Shown in pieces: positions 52,932-62,060 of a stretch of 64,000 bases of DNA (position 1 is the stretch's first letter; every line of letters begins with the position of its first letter). The notes below the pieces were generated by a model. It searched no databases. It was given only the letters and a program-made list of their open reading frames with translations, and was not told where the DNA came from. A program made the translations under genes and the position numbers. The stretch lies in NCBI GenBank assembly GCA_964583765.1, contig CAZOWW010000003.1, positions 30,993-94,992 of the forward strand, read 5' to 3'. The stretch is from CAZOWW01 sp964583765. GTDB lineage: Bacteria; Actinomycetota; Actinomycetes; Actinomycetales; Kineosporiaceae.

Positions 52932-54887
52932 CTACAGACCGTAGATCACGGCATTGCCCAGATCGGTGCGGCTGATCGACAGGCCGTCCACCGGGCGGTC
53001 CACTGCCGTCTCCCAGGGTGTTCCCCCCACCCAGGAGCGCATGACCACGACGGTCCGGACCCCCCGGACACGCAGGGCCTGCACGCTCGCCGCATCAGGG
53101 AAGCCTGCGACGTCCTTGCGCAGTTGCCGTTGCATCAGCGCGTCGAACCCGCTGTCGCCGTTGGCGATCACCGGCCAGCCGTCGGCGTCCCAGAGCATGA
53201 CGTGGTAGTCACCGAGCGGTTGGGTCGGCAGCACCAGGATCGGCGCAGCCAGGCTGCTCATCGAGAACGGCGCGCGCTCGACATCCCAGTTGGGCACCCG
53301 CCCGTACCCTTCCGCGGTCACGGCCGCCCCCGGCACCACCAGGAGCAGCGCACCGGCTGCGGCGAGCACGAACCGGACCCTTCCCCGGGGGGAAGCAGTG
53401 CGCGGGCGCCGGCGTGGACGCACCCGTTCCCAGACCGGTCCGGCAATGCGGGAGACGAAGCCCGCGGCGAGCAGGCTCAGGCCCAGGGTCACCCAGACGA
53501 TCAGCCGGCCCGGGGTGCGCATCGCGTCCCAGCCGGGCAGGGCGTGGTAGACGGGCAGGTAGGTGTAGTGGCCGTCGCCGGGGAAGGCGGTGCCCATGGC
53601 CAGGATCACGGCGACGGCGGTGGCGAGGCCCAGCAGGAGCCTGCGGCGCAGCGTCCAGGTGGAGAAGGCCAGTCCGGCCACCGCGAGCCCGATCAGCAGG
53701 AAGCCGGGCAGCAGCACCATCTCCGGCGTCCAGCCCAGGTGGGACCGCCAGCCCGCGGCCAGGTGACCCCACCAGTAGCTACGGGAGGGTGCGGTGAGCA
53801 GACCCCGCCAGGGGGGCGAGAAGAGCGGGAGCAGACCGGCGTCCCGCTTGCCCTCGGGATGCTCCTTGACCACCCACAGGTACGGCCGGGCCATCACCCA
53901 GACGAGCAGGCCGAAGAGGACCACGCCCGCGGCGTCCGCCGTCACGAGCCGCCGCGGCAGCCGACGGCGGGAGCGCACTGCCCACCCCAGCAGGAGCAGG
54001 GCCATCACCAGGCCCAGGGCGTAGCCGAACGGGATACCGATCGCGAAGCCCAGGCTGAGTTGCCAGCAGGCCACCAGCCAGCCGCAGAACACCACGGCGG
54101 GGCTCATGCGCTCCGGGCGCCACCCGTGGCGCAGGGACCAGGCGTGACCGCGCAGGAGGAGGGCCAGCGAGAGCGCGATTCCTCCGGTGGACACGACGTT
54201 GAGGTGGGTGATCTGTTCCAGGTGCCACGGGGCGTAGGCGAACCCCCCGCCCGCGACCAGTGCCCCCGGGATACGCGCGCCGAGCGCGCGGGCGAGGGCG
54301 TAGGCGCCGATGAACGCGATCACGTAGGTGAGCATGGTCGCCAGGTTGAGCATCACCAGCGCGCCGGACACCCCGCCACCGGTGAGCGGTTGCAGCGGCG
54401 CGTAGCCGAACGTCGTGTCGGTGAACGCGACGTTGTCCTTGGCCTGCAGGTAGGCCGGCGAGGTCCAGAGCGCGGAGGGATGGGTCCAGAGCGCGTGACC
54501 CACCCAGGCCAGCTGGGACCCGATGAGCAGCGGGTCGCCGAGGTCACCGGGGGCGGTGCGGTCCATCCGATGGATCTGCGGCCAGGTCATGCCGACGGCC
54601 AGGAGCATCGCCCCGGGCACCACGACCGCGACCTCCGTCCACCGGCGGAGCCGGGTGCGCCGCCGGGCGTCCCGCACGAGGGAACAGGCGGTCGTCTCCG
54701 CGGTGTCCGGGGGAATCCGATCCACGGTGGTCTCCTCGGGGCCGGACGAACCGGCCGGAATCCCCTCGGAACCCGACACCCCGGAGTCCTCGGAGGGGCC
54801 GTCGGAACTCTCGAGGGGGGGCGCATCGCCTGACTGACCAGGGGTGGTATGGGCGTCGCTGACCATGACGCGCGAACTTAGTGCCAT
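52932..54887 (-). CDS. GT-C-like polytopic membrane protein, paralog B
   Basis: About 651 aa with the same plan as paralog A: disordered N-terminus, about a dozen hydrophobic segments and a C-terminal outer domain. Shared motifs are GDPLLIGSQLAWVGHALWTHP, FTDTTFGYAPLQ, AYAPWHLEQITHLNVVSTGGIALSLALLLRGHAWSLRHGWRPER and MRTPGRLIVWVTLGLSLLAAGFV. It is more similar to C and D than to A by eye. The ATG at 54887 has AGGGGG upstream. Probable role: transfer of a sugar or other group from a lipid carrier outside the membrane, by analogy only. Confidence 0.8.
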   Translation of the reverse strand: MALSSRVMVSDAHTTPGQSGDAPPLESSDGPSEDSGVSGSEGIPAGSSGPEETTVDRIPPDTAETTACSLVRDARRRTRLRRWTEVAVVVPGAMLLAVGMTWPQIHRMDRTAPGDLGDPLLIGSQLAWVGHALWTHPSALWTSPAYLQAKDNVAFTDTTFGYAPLQPLTGGGVSGALVMLNLATMLTYVIAFIGAYALARALGARIPGALVAGGGFAYAPWHLEQITHLNVVSTGGIALSLALLLRGHAWSLRHGWRPERMSPAVVFCGWLVACWQLSLGFAIGIPFGYALGLVMALLLLGWAVRSRRRLPRRLVTADAAGVVLFGLLVWVMARPYLWVVKEHPEGKRDAGLLPLFSPPWRGLLTAPSRSYWWGHLAAGWRSHLGWTPEMVLLPGFLLIGLAVAGLAFSTWTLRRRLLLGLATAVAVILAMGTAFPGDGHYTYLPVYHALPGWDAMRTPGRLIVWVTLGLSLLAAGFVSRIAGPVWERVRPRRRPRTASPRGRVRFVLAAAGALLLVVPGAAVTAEGYGRVPNWDVERAPFSMSSLAAPILVLPTQPLGDYHVMLWDADGWPVIANGDSGFDALMQRQLRKDVAGFPDAASVQALRVRGVRTVVVMRSWVGGTPWETAVDRPVDGLSISRTDLGNAVIYGL

Positions 54888-55070
54888 TCTGTTCCCCCTG
54901 TCAGGCCGTCAGGGAACTTTCCGCGGCCACCGAACATCTCGCGGGGCTCCCAGCCTAGGCGGATCCGGTCCCGCACCGGGGCGGCGCGCACGACACGCCG
55001 GGGACGAGTCCCGCCGTCGAGAGACACGTCCCGGGGTCGAGGCAGGGTGGGGCGAAGCGGGGCGGGAGCC

Positions 55071-56984
55071 CTACCCCTGGAGCCGGTAGACGACGAGGTC
55101 CCCGCTGTCCGTGCGGGTGATCCCCAGCCCGTCCACCGGGCGGTCCGCCGCGTAGTACCACCGGGTGCTCGCCGCCCAGGACCGCACGAGCACGACGGTG
55201 TGGATGCCCCGGGCGCGCAACGCCTGCACACTGGCCTTGTCCGGGAAGCCGCTCGCCTCGTCGCGGATCTGCTGCTGCACGGCCGGCACGTACCGACCCG
55301 ATCCGTTGGCCACTCCCGGCCAGCCGTCGACGTCCCACAACATCACCGCGGGGTCCACGCCGTCGGAGCTGGGCAGCACCAGCACCGGCCCGTTCAGCGA
55401 GCCGAGCGAGACGTCCGGTCGCGGCACCTCCTGCCAGGGCCAGGTGCCGTAGCCCTCGGCGGTGACCACGAGCGCCGGTACGACCAGGAGCAGCGCGAAC
55501 ATGACCCGCGCGGCCCGACCTCGGGGGCGCGGCGCGGCCACGTGCTCGCCGTGCTGCTCGTCCAGCGCCCGGGTCCGGGGCAGCGCCAGGTCCGTGAGTC
55601 CGGAGACGAAGCCCGCGGCGAGCAGGCACAGGCCCAGGGTCACCCACACCACCAGCCGCCCGGGCACGGTCAGGGCGTCCCAGCCCGGCAGATGGTGGAA
55701 GAGCGGGAGGTAGGTGTAGCGACCGCCCCCCGGGAAGCCGGTCCCCAGGGCGAGCACCACCGCCACAGCGGTCGCCACGACGAGGGCGACGCGGCGACTC
55801 GTCCGCCAGGACGACGCCAGCACCCCGAGCACGGCCAGCCCGATCAGCACGAATCCCGGCAGCAGCAGGGCGTCGGGGCGCCCACCGAGATGGTCCCGCC
55901 AGGCGGTCTCCAGGTCACCCCACCAGAAGCTGCGGGTCGGCGCGGTGAGCAGGCCGCGCCAGTCGGCGGAGGCGTGCTCGACCGACGCCGCACTCGGCCG
56001 GGCCTGGGCGTCGGCCTGCACCACGCGCAGGAACGGCCGGGAGAACAGGTAGACGAGCAGGGCGAAGGCGGTGGCCCCGACGAAGTCGGCGAGGAGCAGG
56101 CCCACGGACATCCTCACCCGCGACCAGATCAGCCAGCCCAGGGCGAACAGGAAGAAGACCAGCACCAGCACGTAGCCGAAGGGGACACCGAGCGTGAAGC
56201 CCAGGGTGAGCTGCCAGCAGGCCACGGCCCAGCCGAGCAGCGCCAGCGCCCAGCTCGTGCGGTCGGGACGCCAGCCGTGGCGCAGTGACCACGCGTGGCC
56301 ACGCAGGAGCAGGGCCAGCGAGAGCGCGATGCCCCCGGTGGAGATCACGGCCAGGTCGGTCACCTGCTGCAGGTGCCAGGGTGCGTAGGCGAAGCCGGCG
56401 CCGGCCACGAGCGCCCCCGGCACCCGCGAGCCCAGGGCCCGGGCCAGGGCGTAGGCGCCGACGAAGGCCACCAGGTAGCTGATCATCGTCGCCACGTTCA
56501 GCTGGGCGACGGCCCCGGAGATGCCCTTGCCGGTGGCCAGACCGAGCGGGCCGTACCCGAACGTGGTGTCGGAGTAGGCCACGTTGTCCGGACTGCGCAG
56601 GAACGCCGGCGAGGTCCACAATGCGGTGGGGTGCGTGAACATGGTGTGGCTGGCCCAGGCCAGTTGCGCCGCCACCCGGAGGGGGCCGCCCTCGTCCCCG
56701 GGGAGCGTGCGTCGCAGATCACGCAACTGCGGCCAGGTCATCCCGATCGCCAGTGCCGCCGAACCGAGCACCACCAGTGGGACCTCGACCCACCGGCGCG
56801 GGCCGGGACGGCGGGGAAGGCGGTGACTGCCCGTGGTGGGAGCCTCGTCGACCTCCGGCTCGCCGAGATCCGGCTCGTCGATCGCGGTGTCGTCGGCCCG
56901 GTAGGACCTGACCATGGCGAGGGAACCTATCGTGGGAGCTTCCTCCGTGTCATGTCCCCTGACCGAGAGTGCTCCCGGATTCAT
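55071..56984 (-). CDS. GT-C-like polytopic membrane protein, paralog C
   Basis: About 637 aa, third tandem paralog. Motifs: GPLRVAAQLAWASHTMFTHP, YSDTTFGYGPLG, AYAPWHLQQVTDLAVISTGG, HLPGWDALTVPGRLVVWVTLGLCLLAAGF and the C-terminal FPDKASVQALRARGIHTVVLVRSW. In the first loop the usual GDP is GGP, so the putative acidic residue is lost or shifted to the preceding GDEGG. The start is uncertain: the ATG at 56984 or the ATG at 56915. The stretch between them shares an in-frame EAPT-GS duplication with the later N-terminus. Confidence 0.78.
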   Translation of the reverse strand: MNPGALSVRGHDTEEAPTIGSLAMVRSYRADDTAIDEPDLGEPEVDEAPTTGSHRLPRRPGPRRWVEVPLVVLGSAALAIGMTWPQLRDLRRTLPGDEGGPLRVAAQLAWASHTMFTHPTALWTSPAFLRSPDNVAYSDTTFGYGPLGLATGKGISGAVAQLNVATMISYLVAFVGAYALARALGSRVPGALVAGAGFAYAPWHLQQVTDLAVISTGGIALSLALLLRGHAWSLRHGWRPDRTSWALALLGWAVACWQLTLGFTLGVPFGYVLVLVFFLFALGWLIWSRVRMSVGLLLADFVGATAFALLVYLFSRPFLRVVQADAQARPSAASVEHASADWRGLLTAPTRSFWWGDLETAWRDHLGGRPDALLLPGFVLIGLAVLGVLASSWRTSRRVALVVATAVAVVLALGTGFPGGGRYTYLPLFHHLPGWDALTVPGRLVVWVTLGLCLLAAGFVSGLTDLALPRTRALDEQHGEHVAAPRPRGRAARVMFALLLVVPALVVTAEGYGTWPWQEVPRPDVSLGSLNGPVLVLPSSDGVDPAVMLWDVDGWPGVANGSGRYVPAVQQQIRDEASGFPDKASVQALRARGIHTVVLVRSWAASTRWYYAADRPVDGLGITRTDSGDLVVYRLQG

Positions 56985-57020
56985 CCCTCCGGACCGACGC
57001 CGCCCAGCCCCCGGAGCCGT

Positions 57021-59009
57021 TCAGCCCCCCGGAGCCGCCGCGACGGGAGGGCTCACCCCTGCGGCAGGAGTCGCCGCCGCCGGAGGACCTGCCGGCGTGG
57101 CAGCAGGGCTCAGCGCGGTCGGAGGGTTCACCGCCGTGCCAGCAGGACCCACCCCCGGTCCGGGAGCGTCCTCCACGGTGAACACCAGGGCGTTGCCCAC
57201 CTCGCGTCGGGTCAGACCCAGCCCGGTCCAGCTCCGGGTCTCCGCGCGCGCCCAGGGGGTGTTCAGGGTCCAGGACGGCAGGAGCACGACCGTGCGGATC
57301 CCCCGTCGGCGCAGGATACGCACGCTGGCCTCGTCCGGGAACCCGGCGACCTCCTGACGCAGGGCCCATTGGGTCACCGACTCGAAGCTGCTGCTGCCGT
57401 CGGCCATTGCCGGCCAGCCGTCGGTGTCCCAGAGCATCCACGTGTAGTCGAGCACCTCCTTGCTGGGCAGCACCAGGATCGGGGCGGGCAGGGTGTGCAG
57501 GGCCACCGGGGACGTGGGCACGGGCACCTGGGGTACCCGGCTGCGCCCCTCCAGGGTGACCAGCGCGCACGGCGCGACCAGGGCCACCGCGACCGCCAGG
57601 ACGACGACCGGGTCGGCGCGGACGTGCCCGGCGGGGGCGGCCGGACCGCGCTCGGGCAGGAGGGCGGCCGGGTTCCAGCCGAGCCTGCGGGCCAGCTCGA
57701 CGAGGCGGGTCACCGCCCCCGCCGCGAGCAGCCCCAACCCCAGCGTCACCCAGATCATCAGCCGTCCCGGGGTGCGCAGGGCGTCCCAGCCCGGGGCGTG
57801 CTCGAACAGGGGGAGGTAGGTCAAGGACCCCCCGCCCGGCGCGTTCGTGCCCAGACTCATCAGCGTGAGCAGCGCGATGGCCAGGCACAGGCCCAGCCTG
57901 CGGCTGCGCGGCCAGGCGGACCAGAAGGCGCCGAGCAGGGCGAGGGCGAGCAGGACGAATCCGGGGAGGAGAGCCGCCTCGCCGGGGAACCCGAGGCGGG
58001 ACCGCCACGAGTTCTGGACGTGCCCCCACCAGACGTTGTGCGGATCGGAGGTGAGCAGGCCCCTCACATTGGGTGAGAACAGGTACAGCCAGATCTCCTG
58101 CCGGGCTCCCTCGGGGTGCGCGGAGATCACGTGCAGGTACGGGCGGGTGAGCAGCAGGGTGACGAGACCGAACACCGCACCGCCACCCAGATCGGCCAGC
58201 ACGGGGCGCCAGGGCGACTGCTCCCTGCGGTGGGCCACGGCGCTCACGAGCCAGGCCACGGTGACCGCCGCGAGCACGTAGCCGAACGGGACGCCGATCG
58301 CGAAGCCGAAGGTCATCTGCCAGCAGGCGATCCCCCAGCCGGCCAGGATCCAGCCCGGTCGGATCCGTTCCGGGCGTCGGCCGTGCCGCAGCGACCAGCC
58401 GTGCCCGTGGGCGAGGGCGGCCAAGGCCAGGGCCATGCCTCCGGTGGAGAGCACGTTCAGGTGGTTGGCCTGCTGGGCCCGCCACGGCGCGAAGGCGAAG
58501 GCCGCCCCCGTGACCAGCGCCCCGGGCACCGCCGCGCCCATGGCCCGGGCCAGGGCGTGTCCGCCGCAGAAGGCCAGGGTCGAGGCGAGAAGCATGGCCA
58601 GGTTGAGTGCCAGGAGCGCACCGGCCTGGCCGGACCCGCAGAGCCAGGACAGCGGCGCGTAGCCGAGGATCGCGTCGGTGAAGGCCAGGTTGTCGTGCGC
58701 ACCCTGGAAGGCGGGCGTGGTCCACAGGTGCCCCGGAGCGGTGCTGAGGGCGTGTCCCACCCAGGCCAGCTGCCAGGCGAAGTAGACCGGGTCGCCCGTG
58801 TCCACCGGCACCGTGGTGGTCATCGAGGAGGCCTCGGGCCAGCTCATCGCCGCCGACAGGCCGGCCCCCGCGAGTGTCACCGCCGCGCCCTCGCCCACGG
58901 CACGCAGGCGGGGCCGCCCGATCAGCGGTCGCCGCCAGGTGAGCGGGCCCAGCCGGGTCATCGGGCGGGGCTTCGGGCCCACCCGGGTCATCGAGTTCTC
59001 CAGCGTCAT
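57021..59009 (-). CDS. GT-C-like polytopic membrane protein, paralog D
   Basis: About 662 aa, fourth tandem paralog. Motifs: DTGDPVYFAWQLAWVGHALSTAP, FTDAILGYAPLSWL, PWRAQQANHLNVLSTGGMALALA, APGWDALRTPGRLMIWVTLGLGLLAAGAV and FPDEASVRILRRRGIRTVVLLPSW. It ends in a unique proline/alanine-rich tail of about 45 residues. The ATG start at 59009 lies within an 18-bp tandem repeat, and the N-terminus contains two more in-frame ATG codons with the same context (MTRVGP, MTRLGP), so the true start is uncertain. Confidence 0.8.
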   Translation of the reverse strand: MTLENSMTRVGPKPRPMTRLGPLTWRRPLIGRPRLRAVGEGAAVTLAGAGLSAAMSWPEASSMTTTVPVDTGDPVYFAWQLAWVGHALSTAPGHLWTTPAFQGAHDNLAFTDAILGYAPLSWLCGSGQAGALLALNLAMLLASTLAFCGGHALARAMGAAVPGALVTGAAFAFAPWRAQQANHLNVLSTGGMALALAALAHGHGWSLRHGRRPERIRPGWILAGWGIACWQMTFGFAIGVPFGYVLAAVTVAWLVSAVAHRREQSPWRPVLADLGGGAVFGLVTLLLTRPYLHVISAHPEGARQEIWLYLFSPNVRGLLTSDPHNVWWGHVQNSWRSRLGFPGEAALLPGFVLLALALLGAFWSAWPRSRRLGLCLAIALLTLMSLGTNAPGGGSLTYLPLFEHAPGWDALRTPGRLMIWVTLGLGLLAAGAVTRLVELARRLGWNPAALLPERGPAAPAGHVRADPVVVLAVAVALVAPCALVTLEGRSRVPQVPVPTSPVALHTLPAPILVLPSKEVLDYTWMLWDTDGWPAMADGSSSFESVTQWALRQEVAGFPDEASVRILRRRGIRTVVLLPSWTLNTPWARAETRSWTGLGLTRREVGNALVFTVEDAPGPGVGPAGTAVNPPTALSPAATPAGPPAAATPAAGVSPPVAAAPGG

Positions 59010-59060
59010 CGAGCCCCCCAGGGTCGTCGAGCCGGCTGCCTCAGCGAGCCGCCTGCCTCA
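58988..59060. repeat. 18-bp repeat holding a stop and a start codon
   Basis: Units start at 58988, 59006, 59024, 59041 and 59058 (tcatcgagcc core). On the minus strand the last-listed unit carries the stop codon of the amidohydrolase gene (59058-59060) and the unit at 59006 carries the ATG of paralog D (59007-59009). The repeat fills the whole gap between the genes. Confidence 0.88.
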
Positions 59061-60185
59061 TCCGTCCGCTCGCACCGGCCGCCCGCGCAGCACGATCATC
59101 CGGGGATCGCCCAGCACCCGGACGTCACGGCACGGGTCCTCGGCGAGCACGAGGAGGTCCGCCGGCGCGCCCTCCTCCAGGCCGGGACGACCGAGCCAGG
59201 TCCGGGCCGACCAGCAGGCGGCGTCCAGCGCGGCCGCGTCACCCAAGCCCGCCTTGGCCAGTTCCTGGACCTCCTGCACGACCAGCCCGTGCGGCAGCTG
59301 TCCCCCCGCATCGGTCCCGCAGTAGACGGGCACTCCGGCCTCGTGCGCGGCGCGGACGTTCGCGTAGCGCCGCGCGTGGAGGTCGCGCATGTGCTTGGCG
59401 TAGACGGGGAACTTGGCCTCGCCGGCCCGGGCGAACGCCGGGAAGTTCGCGATGTTCACCAGCGTCGGCACGATCGGGATGCCGGCGGCCGCGACGGCCG
59501 CGCGGGTCCCGTCCGTCAACCCGGTGGCGTGCTCGATGCAGTCGATCCCGGCCGCGATCAGATCGGGCAGGCAGTCCTCGCCGAAACAGTGCGCGGTGAC
59601 CCGCACCCCCCGCACATGGGCGGCCGCGATCGCGGCGACCAGCGCGTCGGCGGACCAGCACGGGCCGAGGTCGCCGCGGTCCCGGTCGATCCAGTCGCCG
59701 ACGAGCTTCACCCAGCCGTCACCCCGGGCCGCCTCGGCGAGCACCACCGCCACGAGGTCCTCGGGTTCGATCTCCCGGGCGTACCCGCGGATGTACCGCC
59801 GGGTGCGGGCGATGTGGTGCCCGGCCCGGATGATCTCGGGCACGTCCTCGCGCCCGTCCAGCCACCGGGTGTCCCCGGGTTGCCCGGCGTCCCGGATCAG
59901 CAGGGTGCCGGCGTCCCGGTCGGCGTGCGCCTGCGCGAGCGCGGTCTCGTCGTCCACCCGGCCCTCCCTGGCCAGGCCGACATGGCAGTGCGCGTCGACC
60001 AGCCCGGGCACGACCCACCCCGGCACCTCCCGCACGTCCCGTGCCGCCCGGGGCCGTTCATAGGTGATCCGTCCCCCGATCACCCAGGCCTGGTCACGGA
60101 TCTCCTCGCGCGAGACCCGGATCGGACCACACAGATGAAGAACGTCGGTGGGGGACGAGGGCAGGGGCAACGGCTCGGTCGGCAC
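59058..60185 (-). CDS. Metal-dependent amidohydrolase
   Basis: Enzyme of the amidohydrolase superfamily (imidazolonepropionase/prolidase-like branch), about 375 aa. Metal ligands are visible: HxH in LVDAHCHVG, K in GWVKLVGDW, H in VTAHCFGED, H in CIEHATGLTDG and D in YCGTDAGG. A C-terminal beta-sandwich stretch ADLLVLAEDP follows. The substrate is unknown. The start is a GTG at 60185. It is divergent from the atp genes. Confidence 0.88.
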   Translation of the reverse strand: MPTEPLPLPSSPTDVLHLCGPIRVSREEIRDQAWVIGGRITYERPRAARDVREVPGWVVPGLVDAHCHVGLAREGRVDDETALAQAHADRDAGTLLIRDAGQPGDTRWLDGREDVPEIIRAGHHIARTRRYIRGYAREIEPEDLVAVVLAEAARGDGWVKLVGDWIDRDRGDLGPCWSADALVAAIAAAHVRGVRVTAHCFGEDCLPDLIAAGIDCIEHATGLTDGTRAAVAAAGIPIVPTLVNIANFPAFARAGEAKFPVYAKHMRDLHARRYANVRAAHEAGVPVYCGTDAGGQLPHGLVVQEVQELAKAGLGDAAALDAACWSARTWLGRPGLEEGAPADLLVLAEDPCRDVRVLGDPRMIVLRGRPVRADG

Positions 60186-60698
60186 GGCGCCAACCTACCC
60201 GCAGGCCCCCGCCCGCTCCGGGCGACGCGACGAGGCCGCGAAGGGCGGCCTCGGGGTGTGAGCGGTATCCCAGAATCGAGCGCGCGAGGCTTCCCGACCT
60301 GGGCGGATCGCTGTGGTACGTTCACGAAAAATCTGGGGTGCGTCTCGGCACAAGGAAGCGCCTGGACGACGTCGCGTCGCTCACGGTGCCGCGGCGCCTT
60401 CACGCTCCGGTCCCGTGACCGGGCCCACCCGGCGCCACGGGCTGCGTACCGGGGCGGAATACGGAATCATCGGAGACCTCAGAGCCACGCCCGACGGGTT
60501 ACCCCGTGCCGTCGGTGTCCTGTTCTCCGGGCACGGGTACATCCCACGGCCCCGGAGAAGGAAACCGACCGGTCCACGGCACGACCTGTTCACCGCTCTG
60601 ATGTCCAGGAACCGCGATCCTGACGCCGGAGCCCGGCGCGGTGGCCCGCGGCCCGCCACGGACCGCCCGTCGGACAGCACACCGGGAGCCGCTCGATC
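60186..60698. promoter_or_regulatory. Divergent region upstream of atpI
   Basis: A 513-bp gap with no convincing gene. A possible -10 element TACGTT (60317-60322) is followed by an A-rich stretch; its -35 is weak. If used, the atp mRNA has a leader of about 370 nt, which contains several GC-rich dyads. Confidence 0.35.
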
Positions 60699-61109
60699 AT
60701 GACAGAGGCAACAACCGCTCCTCCCGCTCCGATCACCGACGTTCCGGGTCTGCCCGGACGGGTGTACGTGATCGCGGCCGGGCTCGGCCTGACCGCAGTC
60801 CTGGCCCTGAGTCTCGCGGGCGAGTGGGCAGTGGGCCTGCTGATCTGCACCGGTCTCGCGCTCGGCGCGGTGAACAGCCGGTTGACCAGGGCGTCGATCG
60901 CCCGCTTCACCGCCACCGGGCAGGCCGACAAGCGCAAGTTCGCCGTCGCCTCGCTGGTCCGGCTCGGCTACGTGACGGGTGTGGCCGCGGTCTTCGTGTT
61001 CGCCTTCCCGCCGAACGGCTGGACGATCCTGGTCGGGATCGCGACATTCCAGGTCGTCGTCATGTGCGTGACGAGCCTGCCCCTGCTCAAGGAGATCCGC
61101 AGAGCATGA
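60699..61109 (+). CDS. atpI: AtpI-like membrane protein
   Basis: A 136-aa protein with four hydrophobic segments, placed directly before atpB and overlapping it by ATGA. This position and size fit the ATP synthase I protein, which helps assemble the c-ring. Sequence conservation in this family is low, so the call rests mainly on context. The ATG has GGGAGCC upstream. Confidence 0.72.
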   Translation: MTEATTAPPAPITDVPGLPGRVYVIAAGLGLTAVLALSLAGEWAVGLLICTGLALGAVNSRLTRASIARFTATGQADKRKFAVASLVRLGYVTGVAAVFVFAFPPNGWTILVGIATFQVVVMCVTSLPLLKEIRRA

Positions 61110-61933
61110 TCAGCAGCCCGCCCGGCCTGCTCGCGGCCGACATCACCCCCGGTGAGCACACCACCTGGACGTTCGCCGGTCTGACGTTCAACACCGACAC
61201 CCTGTGGACCACCGCGATCGCCGGTGGGATCGTGATCGGGCTCGGGCTCTACATGCGCTGGCGTGGCACCGTCGACGGCGTGCCCAGCAAGCTTCAGCTC
61301 GCCTTCGAGATGCTCGTGGACTGGGTCCAGGGCCAGGTGGAGTCGAGCGTCGGTCGGATCCCGCGTTTCGTGGTTCCGCTGGGAGTAACGCTCTTCGCGT
61401 TCATTCTCACCGCCAACTGGCTCGAGATGATCCCGAGCGGGCACCACCCCGAGTACCTTCCGGCGCCCACCGCCGACGCGAATCTCACCTACGCCATGGC
61501 GATCACGGTGATCATTCTCGTGCACGGCAGCAGCATCCGGGCCCGGGGCCTGCGCGGATATCTCGCGCACTACTTCCAGCCGAACCCCTGGCTGTTCCCG
61601 ATCAACCTCATCGAGGAGCTCGTCAAGCCCGTCACCCTGGCGCTGCGGTTGTTCGGCAACATCTTCTCCGGCGGCATCATGGTCTCGCTGATCACCATGT
61701 TCCCGGCCTGGGTGCTCTGGGGCCCGAACGCGGTGTGGAAGCTCTTCGACATGGGGATCGGGTTCATTCAGGCCTTCATCTTCTCGCTGCTGACCATCCT
61801 GTACTTCAGCTTCGCCACCACCACCGGGCACGAGGACTCCTCGGACGCCGAGGGGTCCGCAGGCCACGAGGGCACCTCCCGCCGCAGCGAGGCGGAGAGC
61901 GGGCCGACCCCCACCACCGTCCCTGCGACCTGA
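61106..61933 (+). CDS. atpB: ATP synthase F0 subunit a
   Basis: Proton-channel subunit of ATP synthase, 275 aa. The essential arginine is R181 in TLALRLFGNIFSGG; the conserved ANWLEMIP and the final helix AFIFSLLTILYFSFA are present. After the last helix there is an unusual hydrophilic tail (residues about 240-275) with two GHE-containing acidic repeats. The ATG at 61106 overlaps the atpI stop. The stop codon lies at the start of a 30-bp duplication. Confidence 0.95.
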   Translation: MISSPPGLLAADITPGEHTTWTFAGLTFNTDTLWTTAIAGGIVIGLGLYMRWRGTVDGVPSKLQLAFEMLVDWVQGQVESSVGRIPRFVVPLGVTLFAFILTANWLEMIPSGHHPEYLPAPTADANLTYAMAITVIILVHGSSIRARGLRGYLAHYFQPNPWLFPINLIEELVKPVTLALRLFGNIFSGGIMVSLITMFPAWVLWGPNAVWKLFDMGIGFIQAFIFSLLTILYFSFATTTGHEDSSDAEGSAGHEGTSRRSEAESGPTPTTVPAT

Positions 61934-61981
61934 GTTCCATCCGGGCCGCCTCCGGCAGCCTGAGTTCCGTTCGGCGGCTCC
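61929..61981 (+). repeat. Duplication across the atpB stop codon
   Basis: cctgagttcc at 61929-61938 recurs at 61959-61968, 30 bp later, with similar flanking bases. The first copy holds the atpB stop codon TGA. Confidence 0.75.
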
Positions 61982-62060
61982 CCGAGGACCCGCCGAACCC
62001 CGCATGACCGCACGACACCCGGCCGGCGACGGCTCGGGACCACCACCACTAGGGAGAGAC

